Assembly: GCA_964436125.1 (NCBI GenBank)
Contig: CAYTBT010000059.1
Span: 1-11,978, forward strand
Length of the DNA stretch: 11,978 nt
From: CAYRFF01 sp964436125
Lineage (GTDB): Bacteria; Bacteroidota; Bacteroidia; Chitinophagales; Saprospiraceae
Direction: 5' to 3'
Both the position numbers and the translations under genes were made by a program. Below the pieces are notes generated by a model. The model ran no database searches. It worked only from the letters and a program-made list of their open reading frames with translations, and was not told the origin of the DNA. Below are positions 1 to 8,226 of the stretch, piece by piece. Position 1 is the stretch's first letter, and every line of letters starts with the position of its first letter.

Positions 1-20
1 ATCCGGAATCATAAATCAAG

Positions 21-57
21 AAAAGCCTATCTCAGGAAAAGAGATGGGCTTTTCTTT
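21..57 (+). terminator. Rho-independent terminator of an upstream gene outside the window
   Basis: A 13 bp stem with one G-T wobble (21-33 pairs with 41-53) closes a 7 nt loop and runs straight into a T-rich tail (51-59). It should end a plus-strand gene lying left of the window. The ATG at 44 lies inside the right arm, which argues against a real start there. Confidence 0.75.
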
Positions 58-99
58 TATAGTAGCCTATGTATTGGGAAATGTGTACGTACTTATCTT

Positions 100-202
100 C
101 CTGACTTTGACACTGAGACACCAAAACAAAATCTTTTATCAGTATAAATTACTTACTATCAGTATCTTATTATTTATGCTTTACCAAAGTGTCAAAGTCA
201 GG
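100..202. mobile_element. Small element with 15 bp perfect terminal inverted repeats (MITE or IS remnant)
   Basis: Positions 100-114 (CCTGACTTTGACACT) and 188-202 are perfect inverted repeats separated by 73 AT-rich nt. The interior has no gene; it carries TATCAGTAT twice, at 137-145 and 157-165. I see no target-site duplication at the outer edges. The receptor-like reading starts directly after the right repeat, so the element sits at a break point. The length and perfect arms fit a MITE or the collapsed ends of an insertion sequence, but I do not recognise the family. A long-range hairpin of another origin is possible. Confidence 0.45.
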
Positions 203-511
203 CGATTTGCACCATCTCATATCGTAAATATCGGAATTTCCAATGAACATATCGGCGGTTCCGACTTCGATGCCAATATCAGCTACAGATGGCAGAGCGA
301 ATTCTACTGGACCAGTAGCTTCGGCTCGGGTTTTATCGATGCTTATGGAACCATCGATGCTTCTATTATGTACAATATCGATAAGCTCAATACAATTATA
401 AAGATAGGTGGAACCAATCTTATAGGACCTGATTATCGACCGAATATCGGCGGTCCATTTATCGGAAAAACAGTGTTCCTGGGAATTACATACGACCTAG
501 CTCTGGAATAG
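203..511 (+). pseudogene. 3' remnant of a TonB-dependent receptor gene
   Basis: The reading from about 206 gives ~101 residues that look like the end of an outer-membrane TonB-dependent receptor barrel: an early RFAPSHIVNIGIS strand, alternating aromatic/polar strands (WQSEFYWTSSFGSG), then IIKIGGTNLIGPDYRPNIGGP and a final strand GKTVFLGITYDL. The NL...DYR...GGP..G pattern is common in the last strands of Bacteroidetes receptors. The plug domain and most of the barrel are missing. The frame stays open upstream to an ATG at 44, but that stretch crosses a terminator and the inverted-repeat element and has no receptor character. I infer that an element-linked deletion removed the 5' part. The subfamily and ligand cannot be told. 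Confidence 0.6.
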
Positions 512-754
512 ATTTACAAGAAAGGTTGAACTGAGATGGGAGTGCTTCGAGATAACATTGTTGTTTCGGAGCATTCATTGTATATTGCCCTTATCTTGCA
601 CCTTATCAATTGAGTACTGTCCTAAACTGTCCTAAGGCAAGTGTATCATCATGGAATAAACTTTTAAATGGAGGAATGTCCACGTATTGACATTTGCGTA
701 AGCTGAAAGAGGCGATGCCTAGATAATCATAGAGCGACAATTACGGACAATATT
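512..754. other. Noncoding relic region between receptor tail and corA
   Basis: No convincing gene on either strand. It contains an 11 bp imperfect hairpin (540-550 with 566-576, two G-T wobbles) that could end the lost receptor transcript but lacks a T tract, and a perfect 10 bp tandem duplication ACTGTCCTAA at 616-625 and 626-635. I see no clear terminator for corA here. Confidence 0.5.
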
Positions 755-1828
755 TTACATCCATTTCTTCCGTTTAAAAAAGATAATCATTCCGAGAATA
801 GTCAAGAGCATGATCCCCCAGACGATAAAATATGCATATCGGTCATCGAGCTCCGGCATGTATTGAAAATTCATTCCATAAACACCCGCAATGAAGGTGA
901 TGGGGACAAATATACTTGTGATAATCGTCAATACCTTCATGACTTCATTCATTTTATTGCTGATTGTTGTCATATACATCTCCATCAGATTCCAGATAAT
1001 TTCCCGATAGATATCAATGCTCTCACAGACCTGAATAATATGATCATTGAGGTCGCGGATATAATTGTAAGTCTTCTTTTCAAGCAGTGTATGCTTACTG
1101 TGAAGGAGCTGATTTATTACCTCGCGCAAGGGAAGGACGGACTTCCTTATCCGTATAATCTCACGCTTCAGATATTGAATTTCAAGGGCAATTTCTTGGT
1201 CGGGATTTTTAATAAAAAGCTTATCCTCAAGGACCTCAACTTTATGTGCAATGTCTTCCATGATAGCAAAGTAATTATCGACGATAGAGTCGAGTATTGC
1301 ATACATGAGATAATCTGCGCCTGAGTTCCTTATACGACCTTTGGAAGAAAAAATACGCATCCGCAATCCATCAAATACATCGGCATTTTCCTCTTGAAAA
1401 GTTAAAACATAGCTCTTGCCATGGACAAGACCGAGGTGTTCCTTTATGAAATTATCCTTCTCATCATGGTACAACATCTTTAATATGATAAAAAGAAAAT
1501 CGTCATGTTCTTCAATCTTGGGACGTTGTCGCGTATCCACAATATCTTCCAGAATTAAGGAATGAAGCTTAAAATATTCTCCGATTTCCCGGATTTTCTC
1601 CGTGTCATTCAAGCCACTTATATTTATCCAGGTGATGTTTTTACTTTCTCTATACGGAAGGATATCTTCAACTGTCTGTGTCTTTAATTGCTTGTAATCG
1701 CCTTCATCATAGTCGATGATCTCGATTGTAAATGGAGATTCATTGCTCCCCACATAGGTAATCTCACCCGGAATCTGATGTAGTGAGGAATTGCTCGTGC
1801 GGTCGCGTATAAATGGATTTTTAGGCAT
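755..1828 (-). CDS. corA: CorA-family magnesium/cobalt transport protein
   Basis: This is a 357-residue CorA homologue that should form a homopentameric inner-membrane channel for Mg2+ (also Co2+). The soluble N-terminal part shows the family segments ITWINI (65-70) and HSLILEDIVDTRQRPKIEEHDDFLF (about 89-113), followed by a long helical stalk (about 180-295). The signature YGMNF lies at 317-321, just after the first membrane helix (about 298-317). The acidic loop MPELDD follows, then a second helix (about 332-351) and the basic tail FFKRKKWM that plugs the cytoplasmic end. Length and architecture are complete. The ATG at 1828 is the only well-placed start. It is transcribed divergently from ktrB, so cation uptake genes sit back to back. 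I found no clear -7 box for it and no obvious terminator. Confidence 0.95.
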   Translation of the reverse strand: MPKNPFIRDRTSNSSLHQIPGEITYVGSNESPFTIEIIDYDEGDYKQLKTQTVEDILPYRESKNITWINISGLNDTEKIREIGEYFKLHSLILEDIVDTRQRPKIEEHDDFLFIILKMLYHDEKDNFIKEHLGLVHGKSYVLTFQEENADVFDGLRMRIFSSKGRIRNSGADYLMYAILDSIVDNYFAIMEDIAHKVEVLEDKLFIKNPDQEIALEIQYLKREIIRIRKSVLPLREVINQLLHSKHTLLEKKTYNYIRDLNDHIIQVCESIDIYREIIWNLMEMYMTTISNKMNEVMKVLTIITSIFVPITFIAGVYGMNFQYMPELDDRYAYFIVWGIMLLTILGMIIFFKRKKWM

Positions 1829-2132
1829 AATTATGAGAGTATTCTGATGCTAATTTACTATTTATTATCGGATTGTCTTAGTCTGCTTCCGCAAATGGGC
1901 CCACTGCGGGCTTTATCGCATTGATAATATTCCGACCTTTCCTGGATCTATACGAGAGAGCTATGCCGGCTATATTACCTTACCGAACTTGTTATCGCTA
2001 TTGCCGGGGAAAGGCCTAAAAGATATCAAGAATTTGTGTTGTAAGTGTGAGAAAAGTACATTTGCTTATCGGAAAGGAATAAAAGAGTAAAAAATAGGTG
2101 GGTAGAATTCATTATCTGGCAATAGAAAAAGG
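1829..2132. other. Divergent intergenic region between corA and ktrB
   Basis: These 304 nt hold no gene. On the ktrB side there is a good Bacteroidetes promoter (2033-2065). Near corA there is a nested dyad: CCGCA (1889-1893) pairs with TGCGG (1905-1909) around the palindrome TGGGCCCA (1896-1903). It could be an operator or a decayed hairpin; nothing decides. The stretch 1910-2030 shows nothing I can name. Confidence 0.5.
2033..2065 (+). promoter_or_regulatory. Bacteroidetes-type promoter for ktrB-ktrA
   Basis: TTTG at 2033-2036 is followed, after exactly 20 nt, by TACATTTG at 2057-2064 and C at 2065. This matches the Bacteroidetes vegetative consensus TTTG-N19-21-TAnnTTTGY. The start of transcription should be near 2071, leaving a leader of about 60 nt before the ATG at 2133. 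Confidence 0.7.
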
Positions 2133-3878
2133 ATGTTAGAAAATTTCAAGAAATCACGCGTGCTGATATGGCTTATAGATATCCTACTGGTCGGATTATT
2201 GATACTGAATTATGGCTTTGAGAGATTTGAAGAATATGAAAGCGAAATAATCTTTTCACTCCTTTTTTTATTTCTGACTCTGCTGGGGATAAACCTCTAT
2301 ATTTATCTTACGACACTAGCGGGTGATAAGCTGAAGCGCATAACGCGGATAAACCTCCTTGTACTAGGTGTTCTAGGAGTGATAGAGCTTATTTTTATAA
2401 TCACGGCTTGGGATAGTAGCCTTGCCAATACTTATCTAGAGACTCATCACGTCCTTGAATACGGACTCTCCTTTTACTTCTTTGTACAGCTTACGTTTTT
2501 TCTGCGGTGGTTTTATACAGTATATTTTAATCCGGCATTGCTCTTTGTCGTGAGTTTTGCCATAGTAGCTCTTTCAGGAGCCTTACTCCTGATGTTGCCT
2601 GCTTCAACGACACATGGAATAAGCTTCATCGATGCCTTATTTACAGCAACAAGTGCTACGGCAGTGACGGGTTTAATCGTTGTAGATACAGGGACGGCAT
2701 TTACCACGCTGGGGCATACAATTCTCATAATTCTTATCCAGATAGGAGGGCTGGGGATGCTGACTTTTACCTCGTTCTTTGCCTATTTTTTTAAGACAGG
2801 ATCTACATTTTCAGAGAGTTTATACATGAAGAATATTCTCTCCAATGAGAAGATGGACAACGTGATGTCATTTGTCATGCAGATTGTCGTATTTTCCCTT
2901 GTTGTGGAAGCAATAGGAGCACTATTTATCTATAATTCACTGCAAGGCTCGGAAGTATTTGACAGCCGGATTTATGCATCGGTGTTTCATGCGATCTCCG
3001 CCTATTGTAATGCCGGATTTTCAACGGCATCCGGTAATCTCATGGAGCCCGGACTTGTAAATAATTATTATCTCCAGTGGATAATAATGGCATTGATAGT
3101 ATTTGGTGGTCTTGGTTACGGCATCGCATCCAATTTTATTCAATATTTGAAGCGTGCAATACATAATCTGTTCCATAGGGAGAAGCGGATTTTTAATTCG
3201 AGGACAATATCGCTGAATAGTAAGATTGTTGTCTATACGACGGGAATTCTACTTGTTTTAGGTACGGTTTTCTTTATGTTTACAGAGCAGAATACCGTAT
3301 TGACCTCACATCACAGTTTTTTTGGAAAGCTTACAACGAGTTTGTTTTCCTCGGTGACAGCAAGGACCTGCGGATTTGCGACATTTGATTATGGTGCGAT
3401 GAGTGTTCCGGGGATTTTGATCATGATTTTATTGATGTGGATAGGAGCGTCCCCAAATTCAACCGGAGGTGGGATTAAGACGACGACTTTCAGCCTTGCA
3501 GTGATGAATATATTTTCAACGGCCCGGGGAATGGATAATATTGAGATAGGCACGCGCAGGATACCGAAGGATGCCGTCCGTAAATCATTTGCCATCATTG
3601 CGATTTCATTGATAACCGTCGGTGTAAGTATCTTGTTGATTTTGTTCTTTGATCCACAGTTTTCATTGATTCAGGTTGCCTTTGAAGCATTTTCTGCTAT
3701 GGGTACGGTGGGGCTTACAATGGGGATAACAGGTGATCTCAGTACCGCGAGTAAATTGGTCATTATCTTCCTCATGCTGTTTGGTCGTGTAGGAATTATT
3801 AATATTATGATAGGAATATTGAAGCACAGAAGAACAACGCAATACACTTACCCAAAGGAGAACATTATTATTACCTAA
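2133..3878 (+). CDS. ktrB: TrkH/KtrB-family potassium channel subunit with N-terminal membrane extension
   Basis: This is the ion-conducting subunit of a K+ uptake system of the superfamily of K+ transporters. The four pore loops are all present with their filter glycines: TAVTGL (176-181), CNAGFS (292-297), RTCGFA (411-416) and GTVGLT (524-529). GGGIKTTT (445-452) and GRVGII (551-556) are further family segments. At 581 residues it is longer than usual KtrB or TrkH (about 450-490). The excess is residues 1-130, which carry about four hydrophobic helices before the first pore repeat begins at YFNPALLF. It lies 18 nt upstream of the regulatory subunit gene, clearly one operon. The start at 2133 follows an A-rich leader rather than a strong Shine-Dalgarno. 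KtrB rather than TrkH is my choice because the partner has a single RCK unit; the symbol is by homology. Confidence 0.93.
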   Translation: MLENFKKSRVLIWLIDILLVGLLILNYGFERFEEYESEIIFSLLFLFLTLLGINLYIYLTTLAGDKLKRITRINLLVLGVLGVIELIFIITAWDSSLANTYLETHHVLEYGLSFYFFVQLTFFLRWFYTVYFNPALLFVVSFAIVALSGALLLMLPASTTHGISFIDALFTATSATAVTGLIVVDTGTAFTTLGHTILIILIQIGGLGMLTFTSFFAYFFKTGSTFSESLYMKNILSNEKMDNVMSFVMQIVVFSLVVEAIGALFIYNSLQGSEVFDSRIYASVFHAISAYCNAGFSTASGNLMEPGLVNNYYLQWIIMALIVFGGLGYGIASNFIQYLKRAIHNLFHREKRIFNSRTISLNSKIVVYTTGILLVLGTVFFMFTEQNTVLTSHHSFFGKLTTSLFSSVTARTCGFATFDYGAMSVPGILIMILLMWIGASPNSTGGGIKTTTFSLAVMNIFSTARGMDNIEIGTRRIPKDAVRKSFAIIAISLITVGVSILLILFFDPQFSLIQVAFEAFSAMGTVGLTMGITGDLSTASKLVIIFLMLFGRVGIINIMIGILKHRRTTQYTYPKENIIIT

Positions 3879-3896
3879 TAAAAAAGATTTTTCAAT

Positions 3897-4601
3897 ATGC
3901 AGATTGTAGTACTTGGACTTGGGAAATTTGGGATGGCACTAGCCGGCTATCTTGCGGAAACAGATAATGAGGTTATTGTCTGTGATCTCGATATGGAGAA
4001 AATTGACGCGATAAAAGATAAAGTGTCCCATGCTGTGGCGATGGATGCTACGCATCTGAATGCTTACCAGGCTCTTCCATTGAACCGTACCGATATTGCC
4101 ATCGTCGCCATCGGTGAACAAGGTGGAGTCAATATTAAAGCAGCTGCTATCCTTAAAAAGATAACAGATGCCAAGATTGTTGCCCGTTCTGCGTCTCCTA
4201 TCGAAGATACGATATTTGAGGCTATGAAGGTCGATCAGATTATTCACCCGGAACAGGAATATGCGGAAAGATTGACCAAGACTATTAACCTCCGCGGCAC
4301 GATAGATAATTTTGAAATTGCAGGAGAATATTCGGTGTCAGAAGTGCCTTTATGTGAAGCACTTGTAGGTAAGACAATCCTTGAATCTGACTTCAGAAAG
4401 AAATTTAAGCTGAATATTATCACGATTATCCGCAGAAGAAAATACGACAACATACTTAGCCGTATCGCTGATAAACAAGAAGTAGTAGGAATGCCTAAAC
4501 CCGATACCGTACTCACTGAGAACGATATTCTTGTCGTCTTTGGGCGGAATAAATCTATTGAAAAATATCTCCAGGAGAATAATCTGAGCAAAATTAAGTA
4601 G
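3897..4601 (+). CDS. ktrA: TrkA/KtrA-family RCK regulatory subunit of K+ uptake
   Basis: This cytosolic protein of 234 residues forms the gating ring for the KtrB-type channel encoded just upstream. The N-terminal RCK_N Rossmann fold has the nucleotide motif GLGKFG at 7-12 and an acidic pair at the end of the second strand (VCDLD, D30 and D32), fitting ATP/ADP or NAD(H) binding. The fold continues through ARSASPIEDTIFEAMKVDQIIHPEQ (about 97-120). A C-terminal RCK_C/TrkA_C domain follows, from about 145 (EVPLCEALVGKTILESDF) to LTENDILVVFG (206-216). E. coli TrkA has two such units; a single one is the KtrA arrangement. The start at 3897 gives the classic MQIVVLGLGKFG beginning. It is co-transcribed with ktrB. 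Confidence 0.93.
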   Translation: MQIVVLGLGKFGMALAGYLAETDNEVIVCDLDMEKIDAIKDKVSHAVAMDATHLNAYQALPLNRTDIAIVAIGEQGGVNIKAAAILKKITDAKIVARSASPIEDTIFEAMKVDQIIHPEQEYAERLTKTINLRGTIDNFEIAGEYSVSEVPLCEALVGKTILESDFRKKFKLNIITIIRRRKYDNILSRIADKQEVVGMPKPDTVLTENDILVVFGRNKSIEKYLQENNLSKIK

Positions 4602-4739
4602 GTATTGAGCTTGTTATATATAAATTACTTGTAATATGAAATACAGCTCGATGCCTAACTGTCTTCTCGATAATCGGTGTAAGTTCGCAATTGCTAGCTA
4701 TGAGTCGTAAAGTTAATCGCTTAAAGCCTCGTGGATCAT

Positions 4740-5774
4740 TTAAGCAGCTGGAAAGTGGAGTTCTCGTAGCGTATTAATTACATAAGTGATATCTTTATCA
4801 TCGATATCGAGATGTGTCGTAAACCTGACTGTCCGCTCGCCAAATTTGCTTGCACGGATACCTTTTTCTTCCAAAATCCGGATAAATTCATCAGCACTAA
4901 GCCTAGGAATGAGCTCAAATACAAGAATATTGGTCTCTACTTTACGCTGAGAGTGAATGTAATCAAGCTCTTTGATAGTTTCAACAAGTTTAAAAGCTCG
5001 GCGGTGGTCTTCCGCCAGCCTATCAATATTATTCTTCAGAGCATAAATGCCTGCAGCAGCTAGGATACCCACTTGTCTCATGCCACCGCCATAAATCTTC
5101 CGCAATCTCCTTGCTTTCCGGATATTGTAAGAATCAGAGATTAAGACAGAACCGATAGGCGCCCCCAATCCTTTGGATAAACACACCGAGATGCTATCGC
5201 AATTACGACCGATATCTTCAGCACTGTAGGAACCGGCTATGAGAGCATTAAAAATCCGCGCACCATCGATATGAAAACGAAGATCGTGCTTCTTGCAGAG
5301 TGTTGAGATAGCACTCATTTGCGGAAGCGAATAGATATTGCCTCCGGTTCTATTGCTGCTATTCTCTATCGTGACAAGTTTACTTATGGGAAGCCAGTCC
5401 TGCCGAGGCTTAATAGCCGCTTCAATCTGATCGGCCCGCAAAAGCCCATCGACGGTAGGAATGGGATTTACACCGATTCCGGAATGAAAAGCGTAGCCGG
5501 CACCTTCATATTGATAGACGTGTGCATCGGCGGTACAGATCATCTCGTCGAGCGGTTCTGTGTGCATCTTTATCGCAACTTGATTTGCCATCGTACCTGA
5601 TGGGAAAAATAGGGCAGCTTCTTTATGGAAAATATCCGCAAGCATTTCCTCGAGGGCATTCACAGTAGGGTCTTCCCTGAATACATCGTCACCTACTTCG
5701 GCATTCATCATCGCTGTAAGCATGCCGGTTGAAGGCTTAGTTACCGTGTCACTCCTTAAATCAATCATAGACAT
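4740..5774 (-). CDS. ltaE: Low-specificity L-threonine aldolase (PLP-dependent)
   Basis: This cytosolic PLP fold-type I enzyme cleaves L-threonine or L-allo-threonine to glycine and acetaldehyde. Numbered from the ATG at 5774, it opens with the family start MIDLRSDTVTKP (from residue 3), then GDD (28-30), PSGTMANQ (58-65) for phosphate binding, DAHVYQYEGAG (83-93), HIDGARIFNA (168-177) with the PLP-contacting Asp170, and SKGLGAPIGS (200-209) with the Schiff-base Lys201. GGGMRQ and AAAGIYALKNN follow, and TVRFTTH (315-321) carries the substrate-carboxylate arginine. The length, 344 residues, is normal. The frame extends upstream to a GTG at 5804, but ATG 5774 or 5768 fits the family; 5768 is equally possible. 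It lies 108 nt downstream of the nucleotidyltransferase gene and converges with ktrA. Confidence 0.93.
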   Translation of the reverse strand: MSMIDLRSDTVTKPSTGMLTAMMNAEVGDDVFREDPTVNALEEMLADIFHKEAALFFPSGTMANQVAIKMHTEPLDEMICTADAHVYQYEGAGYAFHSGIGVNPIPTVDGLLRADQIEAAIKPRQDWLPISKLVTIENSSNRTGGNIYSLPQMSAISTLCKKHDLRFHIDGARIFNALIAGSYSAEDIGRNCDSISVCLSKGLGAPIGSVLISDSYNIRKARRLRKIYGGGMRQVGILAAAGIYALKNNIDRLAEDHRRAFKLVETIKELDYIHSQRKVETNILVFELIPRLSADEFIRILEEKGIRASKFGERTVRFTTHLDIDDKDITYVINTLRELHFPAA

Positions 5775-5882
5775 AAGTTTAAATCTGGATTTATAAATTT
5801 CCACAGAGATATTACACCTAATAATCCATCAGATATGCCATGGACCTTCTCGCCTCGCACTACTTCTTAAAGCTATACGACC

Positions 5883-6779
5883 TTAAGCCAGTAAAGATGC
5901 CGGATAGGCTTCTGCTTCATGGAGGCTTTTTAAACCTTCTTGTACAGATTCCTTGTCCTCTGAATAGGTGACGCCGTACCACTTGGATTCGCAAGGAATA
6001 ACTTTGACGCGGATATCGTCACTTGCTATTAATTCATCAATGATTAAGGGGATAAAGTACTCCGCTCTCGGATCATTTTTATGAGCTTCCGCAAATGCCC
6101 TGAAGGAGCGCTCCATCGGCTCAAATATGGTCGGATGAAGCCCCCATAAATTCATAGAGACAATAGAATCACTATCTATCACATAACTTTTTCCATCCTC
6201 GTGATAACTGATTTCATTTCCTTGTTTTTCCACCTGAGTACGTTCATCAATACCGATGAGGAACTCGGAATCATCTGTCCTGCATACGCCTCTGGAGACA
6301 GAACCATTCTCTGAAATTGTATTTTTTAAAACGTATCCTACCATGCCGTACAGTTTATCGGAGCACTCGTTTCTGAGGAAATCTCCGACCTTCTGTATGC
6401 CGTCTTCTCCATAGAAATCATCCGCATTCACAACGGCAAATGGAGTGTCGATTTCATCCTTGGCAACGAGGACTGCATGTGCTGTTCCCCAGGGTTTCTG
6501 ACGCTCGATTTTTCCCAGTCCCGATATCTTGGGCTCCATTTCCTGATAGACGTAACTCACTGCAATCTTATCGGCATATTTATTGCCGACCTTTGATTTA
6601 AATTCATCTGCAAAGCTTTCTCTGATTACAAAAACCACTTTGCCAAATCCGGATCTAATTGCATCGAATATCGTGTAGTCAATGATAGTTTCACCATGTG
6701 GACCCAATGCGTCGAGCTGCTTTAATCCACCATAACGACTGCCCATGCCGGCAGCAAGCACCAATAGTGTAGGTTTCAT
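5883..6779 (-). CDS. Nucleotidyltransferase family protein (sugar-1-phosphate type)
   Basis: This 298-residue protein has the NTP_transferase fold that makes NDP-sugars or related NDP-activated compounds. The N-terminus carries the nucleotide-binding signature LAAGMGSRYGGLKQ (8-21). PWGTAHAV (97-104) and the metal-binding NADDFYG (118-124) follow. The later segments FIPLIIDEL and VKVIPCESKWYGVTYSEDKESV resemble the end of this family, where a loop before the last helix helps bind the sugar phosphate. The specific substrate cannot be read; a homologue of UTP-glucose-1-phosphate or glucose-1-phosphate thymidylyltransferase is the nearest description. The ATG at 6779 puts the signature at the expected distance from the start. 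Neighbours give no pathway context. The 153 nt upstream (6780-6932) show no recognisable promoter. Confidence 0.82.
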   Translation of the reverse strand: MKPTLLVLAAGMGSRYGGLKQLDALGPHGETIIDYTIFDAIRSGFGKVVFVIRESFADEFKSKVGNKYADKIAVSYVYQEMEPKISGLGKIERQKPWGTAHAVLVAKDEIDTPFAVVNADDFYGEDGIQKVGDFLRNECSDKLYGMVGYVLKNTISENGSVSRGVCRTDDSEFLIGIDERTQVEKQGNEISYHEDGKSYVIDSDSIVSMNLWGLHPTIFEPMERSFRAFAEAHKNDPRAEYFIPLIIDELIASDDIRVKVIPCESKWYGVTYSEDKESVQEGLKSLHEAEAYPASLLA

Positions 6780-6932
6780 ACTTTGATTATCTTGTTTTCA
6801 TTCTGTGATCTTGTTTCCATATCGATTAATACAGAATTGTTGTGTATTGTTTTATCCTTAAGTATTCAGATGAAATTCAGTAGTGGGTCTTCTCCAAGAG
6901 CTGCTTATTGATGAGGAGAAATTCACGCCTGC

Positions 6933-7637
6933 TTAAAATAGTGATTGTTGTATCTCGGGCGGAGATACTTCATGAATAAGTGTCTTGTCGTTATTTTTTA
7001 CTGAATTAACGCGATTGGAAACGTGATAGGCCATTAAGATGCTTGGGTCAATTGTAAATATACATTCCTTAAGCTCACTTAATGATTGATTTTCGTCAAG
7101 CCAATATTGTGCTTCATCGTCCGGTAGTATCGCAGGCATCCGATTATGGATATATGCAAGTTTATCCGGTGCGTCTCGGGTGATAATCGAGAAAGTGGGA
7201 ATGAGACTACCGTCCGGTGATTTCCATACATTCCATATTCCGGCCATAAAGAAGGGCTGTTTATCGGTCCTTACAATGTAGTAGGGATACTTCTTGCCAC
7301 CTTTTTTCAGCCATTCATAATATCCACTCATAGGAATCAGACATCGTTTTCTGTGAAAAGCCGATTTATAGGCCGCTTTACTTTCTATGGTTTCAATACG
7401 AGCATTTATAAGCCTTGAACCGTAGTTTATATCCTTGGCCCAACCGGGTAAAAAGCCCCAACGGGAAAATTGAAAATGCGTAATGTCTTCATTGGTAACA
7501 ATAGGGACGTAGTGCGTAGGAGCAATATTGAAATTTGGGAGGGGCTCATATCTATGCAGCTCATCCGAGTAAAATGATTTCCCAAATTTTTCTTCAAGTT
7601 GCTTTTCAGTAAGTGTAAGTGAAGATCTACCGCACAT
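6933..7637 (-). CDS. SRAP-family protein (YedK/HMCES type), abasic-site DNA-protein crosslink sensor
   Basis: SRAP proteins bind abasic sites in single-stranded DNA and form a stable thiazolidine crosslink through their N-terminal cysteine. All key positions are here: Cys2 after the removable Met (MCGR), Asn78 in LINARIET, Glu108 in MSGYYEW, and His164 in YIHNRMP. NIAPT (37-41), WGFLPGWAKD (60-69) and RRCLIP-like KRCLIPMSG (98-105) complete the core. At 234 residues the length is typical. The start is fixed because catalytic Cys must be residue 2. It lies downstream of the glsB-like gene but beyond that gene's terminator, so it probably has its own promoter. I see no SOS-type operator in the 117 nt upstream. 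Confidence 0.93.
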   Translation of the reverse strand: MCGRSSLTLTEKQLEEKFGKSFYSDELHRYEPLPNFNIAPTHYVPIVTNEDITHFQFSRWGFLPGWAKDINYGSRLINARIETIESKAAYKSAFHRKRCLIPMSGYYEWLKKGGKKYPYYIVRTDKQPFFMAGIWNVWKSPDGSLIPTFSIITRDAPDKLAYIHNRMPAILPDDEAQYWLDENQSLSELKECIFTIDPSILMAYHVSNRVNSVKNNDKTLIHEVSPPEIQQSLF

Positions 7638-7686
7638 GATGTCTGCCTATTTTAACTAGTGCTTCTATTTTCAGGATGAAAGTCAT

Positions 7687-7736
7687 AAAAAATGAATTAC
7701 CGAAGGTACTTGAATTGCCTTGTAAGCACCTTCGGT
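7687..7736 (-). terminator. Rho-independent terminator downstream of the glsB-like gene
   Basis: A 13 bp stem (7724-7736 with 7699-7711, one A-C mismatch) with a 12 nt loop; in the minus direction it is followed by a short spacer and six T (complement of 7687-7692). It separates the glsB-like gene from the SRAP gene. Confidence 0.8.
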
Positions 7737-7754
7737 GAACTCTGATTAATTCTC

Positions 7755-8003
7755 TTAGCCTATAACCTTCCGGTAGATGATGAGCAATAAAAGTGCTCCA
7801 CCCACTGCAACAAGAATACTGTATAAGCCTATTCCTGAAACGGTACCCAAGCCAAATATACTGGCGATAAAGCCACCGAGAAGAGCGCCGACAATTCCTA
7901 TGAGAATTGTACCGAGGAAACCACCCGGATCTTCACCCGGATGAATCCATTTTGCTATCAATCCTGCAATTAATCCTAAAATAATCCATGTAATAAGTCC
8001 CAT
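7755..8003 (-). CDS. GlsB/YeaQ/YmgE-family small stress membrane protein
   Basis: This 82-residue, very hydrophobic and glycine-rich protein belongs to the YeaQ/YmgE group (also called transglycosylase-associated proteins), inner-membrane proteins linked to envelope and general stress; the molecular role is unknown. Three membrane helices can be seen: about 3-19 (ITWIILGLIAGLIAKWI), 29-49 (FLGTILIGIVGALLGGFIASI) and 58-77 (GLYSILVAVGGALLLLIIYR). The loop WIHPGEDPGGFLGT between the first two is the hallmark of the family. The length is typical. It is a single-gene unit: a strong terminator follows, and about 200 nt of noncoding DNA precede it. Confidence 0.92.
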   Translation of the reverse strand: MGLITWIILGLIAGLIAKWIHPGEDPGGFLGTILIGIVGALLGGFIASIFGLGTVSGIGLYSILVAVGGALLLLIIYRKVIG

Positions 8004-8221
8004 AAAAAATATTTTATAGTTATTGAATGTGGTTAAGATACTATTAATATCTTGACTTTTCTATAAAAAGAGGATAAGCTTAAAATGTTCGGTATGTAGG
8101 AATAGAATTTCAATGTAGTAGTGCAGTAGTAATGCAGATATAAAATGATAGGCATTCAAGTAATAATCTAGCGCATTTAATTTATTTTCTCAATTAGCGG
8201 TTTATGAATCAAGATCGCAGT
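8004..8221. other. AT-rich noncoding region upstream of the glsB-like gene
   Basis: No gene is seen. It should contain the glsB promoter, but no clean TAnnTTTG box is present on the minus strand, so a different sigma factor is possible. It holds a short dyad AAGATA (8035-8040) / TATCTT (8048-8053), and an imperfect 11 bp tandem repeat (8115-8125 and 8126-8136, one mismatch). Confidence 0.4.
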
Positions 8222-8226
8222 GACAT

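Noticed and set aside
44..205. Open frame from ATG 44 as a real N-terminus for the receptor-like protein
   Set aside because: It starts inside a terminator stem, crosses the inverted-repeat element, and shows no receptor plug or signal-peptide pattern followed by plausible domains.
616..635. Tandem ACTGTCCTAA duplication as an attachment site or IS end
   Set aside because: Only two copies, no paired copy elsewhere in the window and no recognisable integrase or transposase, so it stays a minor repeat.
863..1324. Plus-strand reading of 153 codons
   Set aside because: It lies fully antisense to corA, whose protein matches its family throughout; no family features of its own.
3939..4591. Minus-strand readings of 102 and 115 codons
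   Set aside because: Antisense to the well-supported ktrA gene; compositions look like shadow frames.
4602..4739. Terminator between the convergent ktrA and ltaE genes
   Set aside because: Only weak dyads were found: ATTAC-tt-GTAAT at 4624-4635 and GCTTAAA/TTTAAGC at 4719-4745, the latter overlapping the ltaE stop; neither has a T tract.
6780..6932. Promoter or riboswitch upstream of the nucleotidyltransferase gene
   Set aside because: No TAnnTTTG box or convincing conserved fold could be seen on the minus strand.
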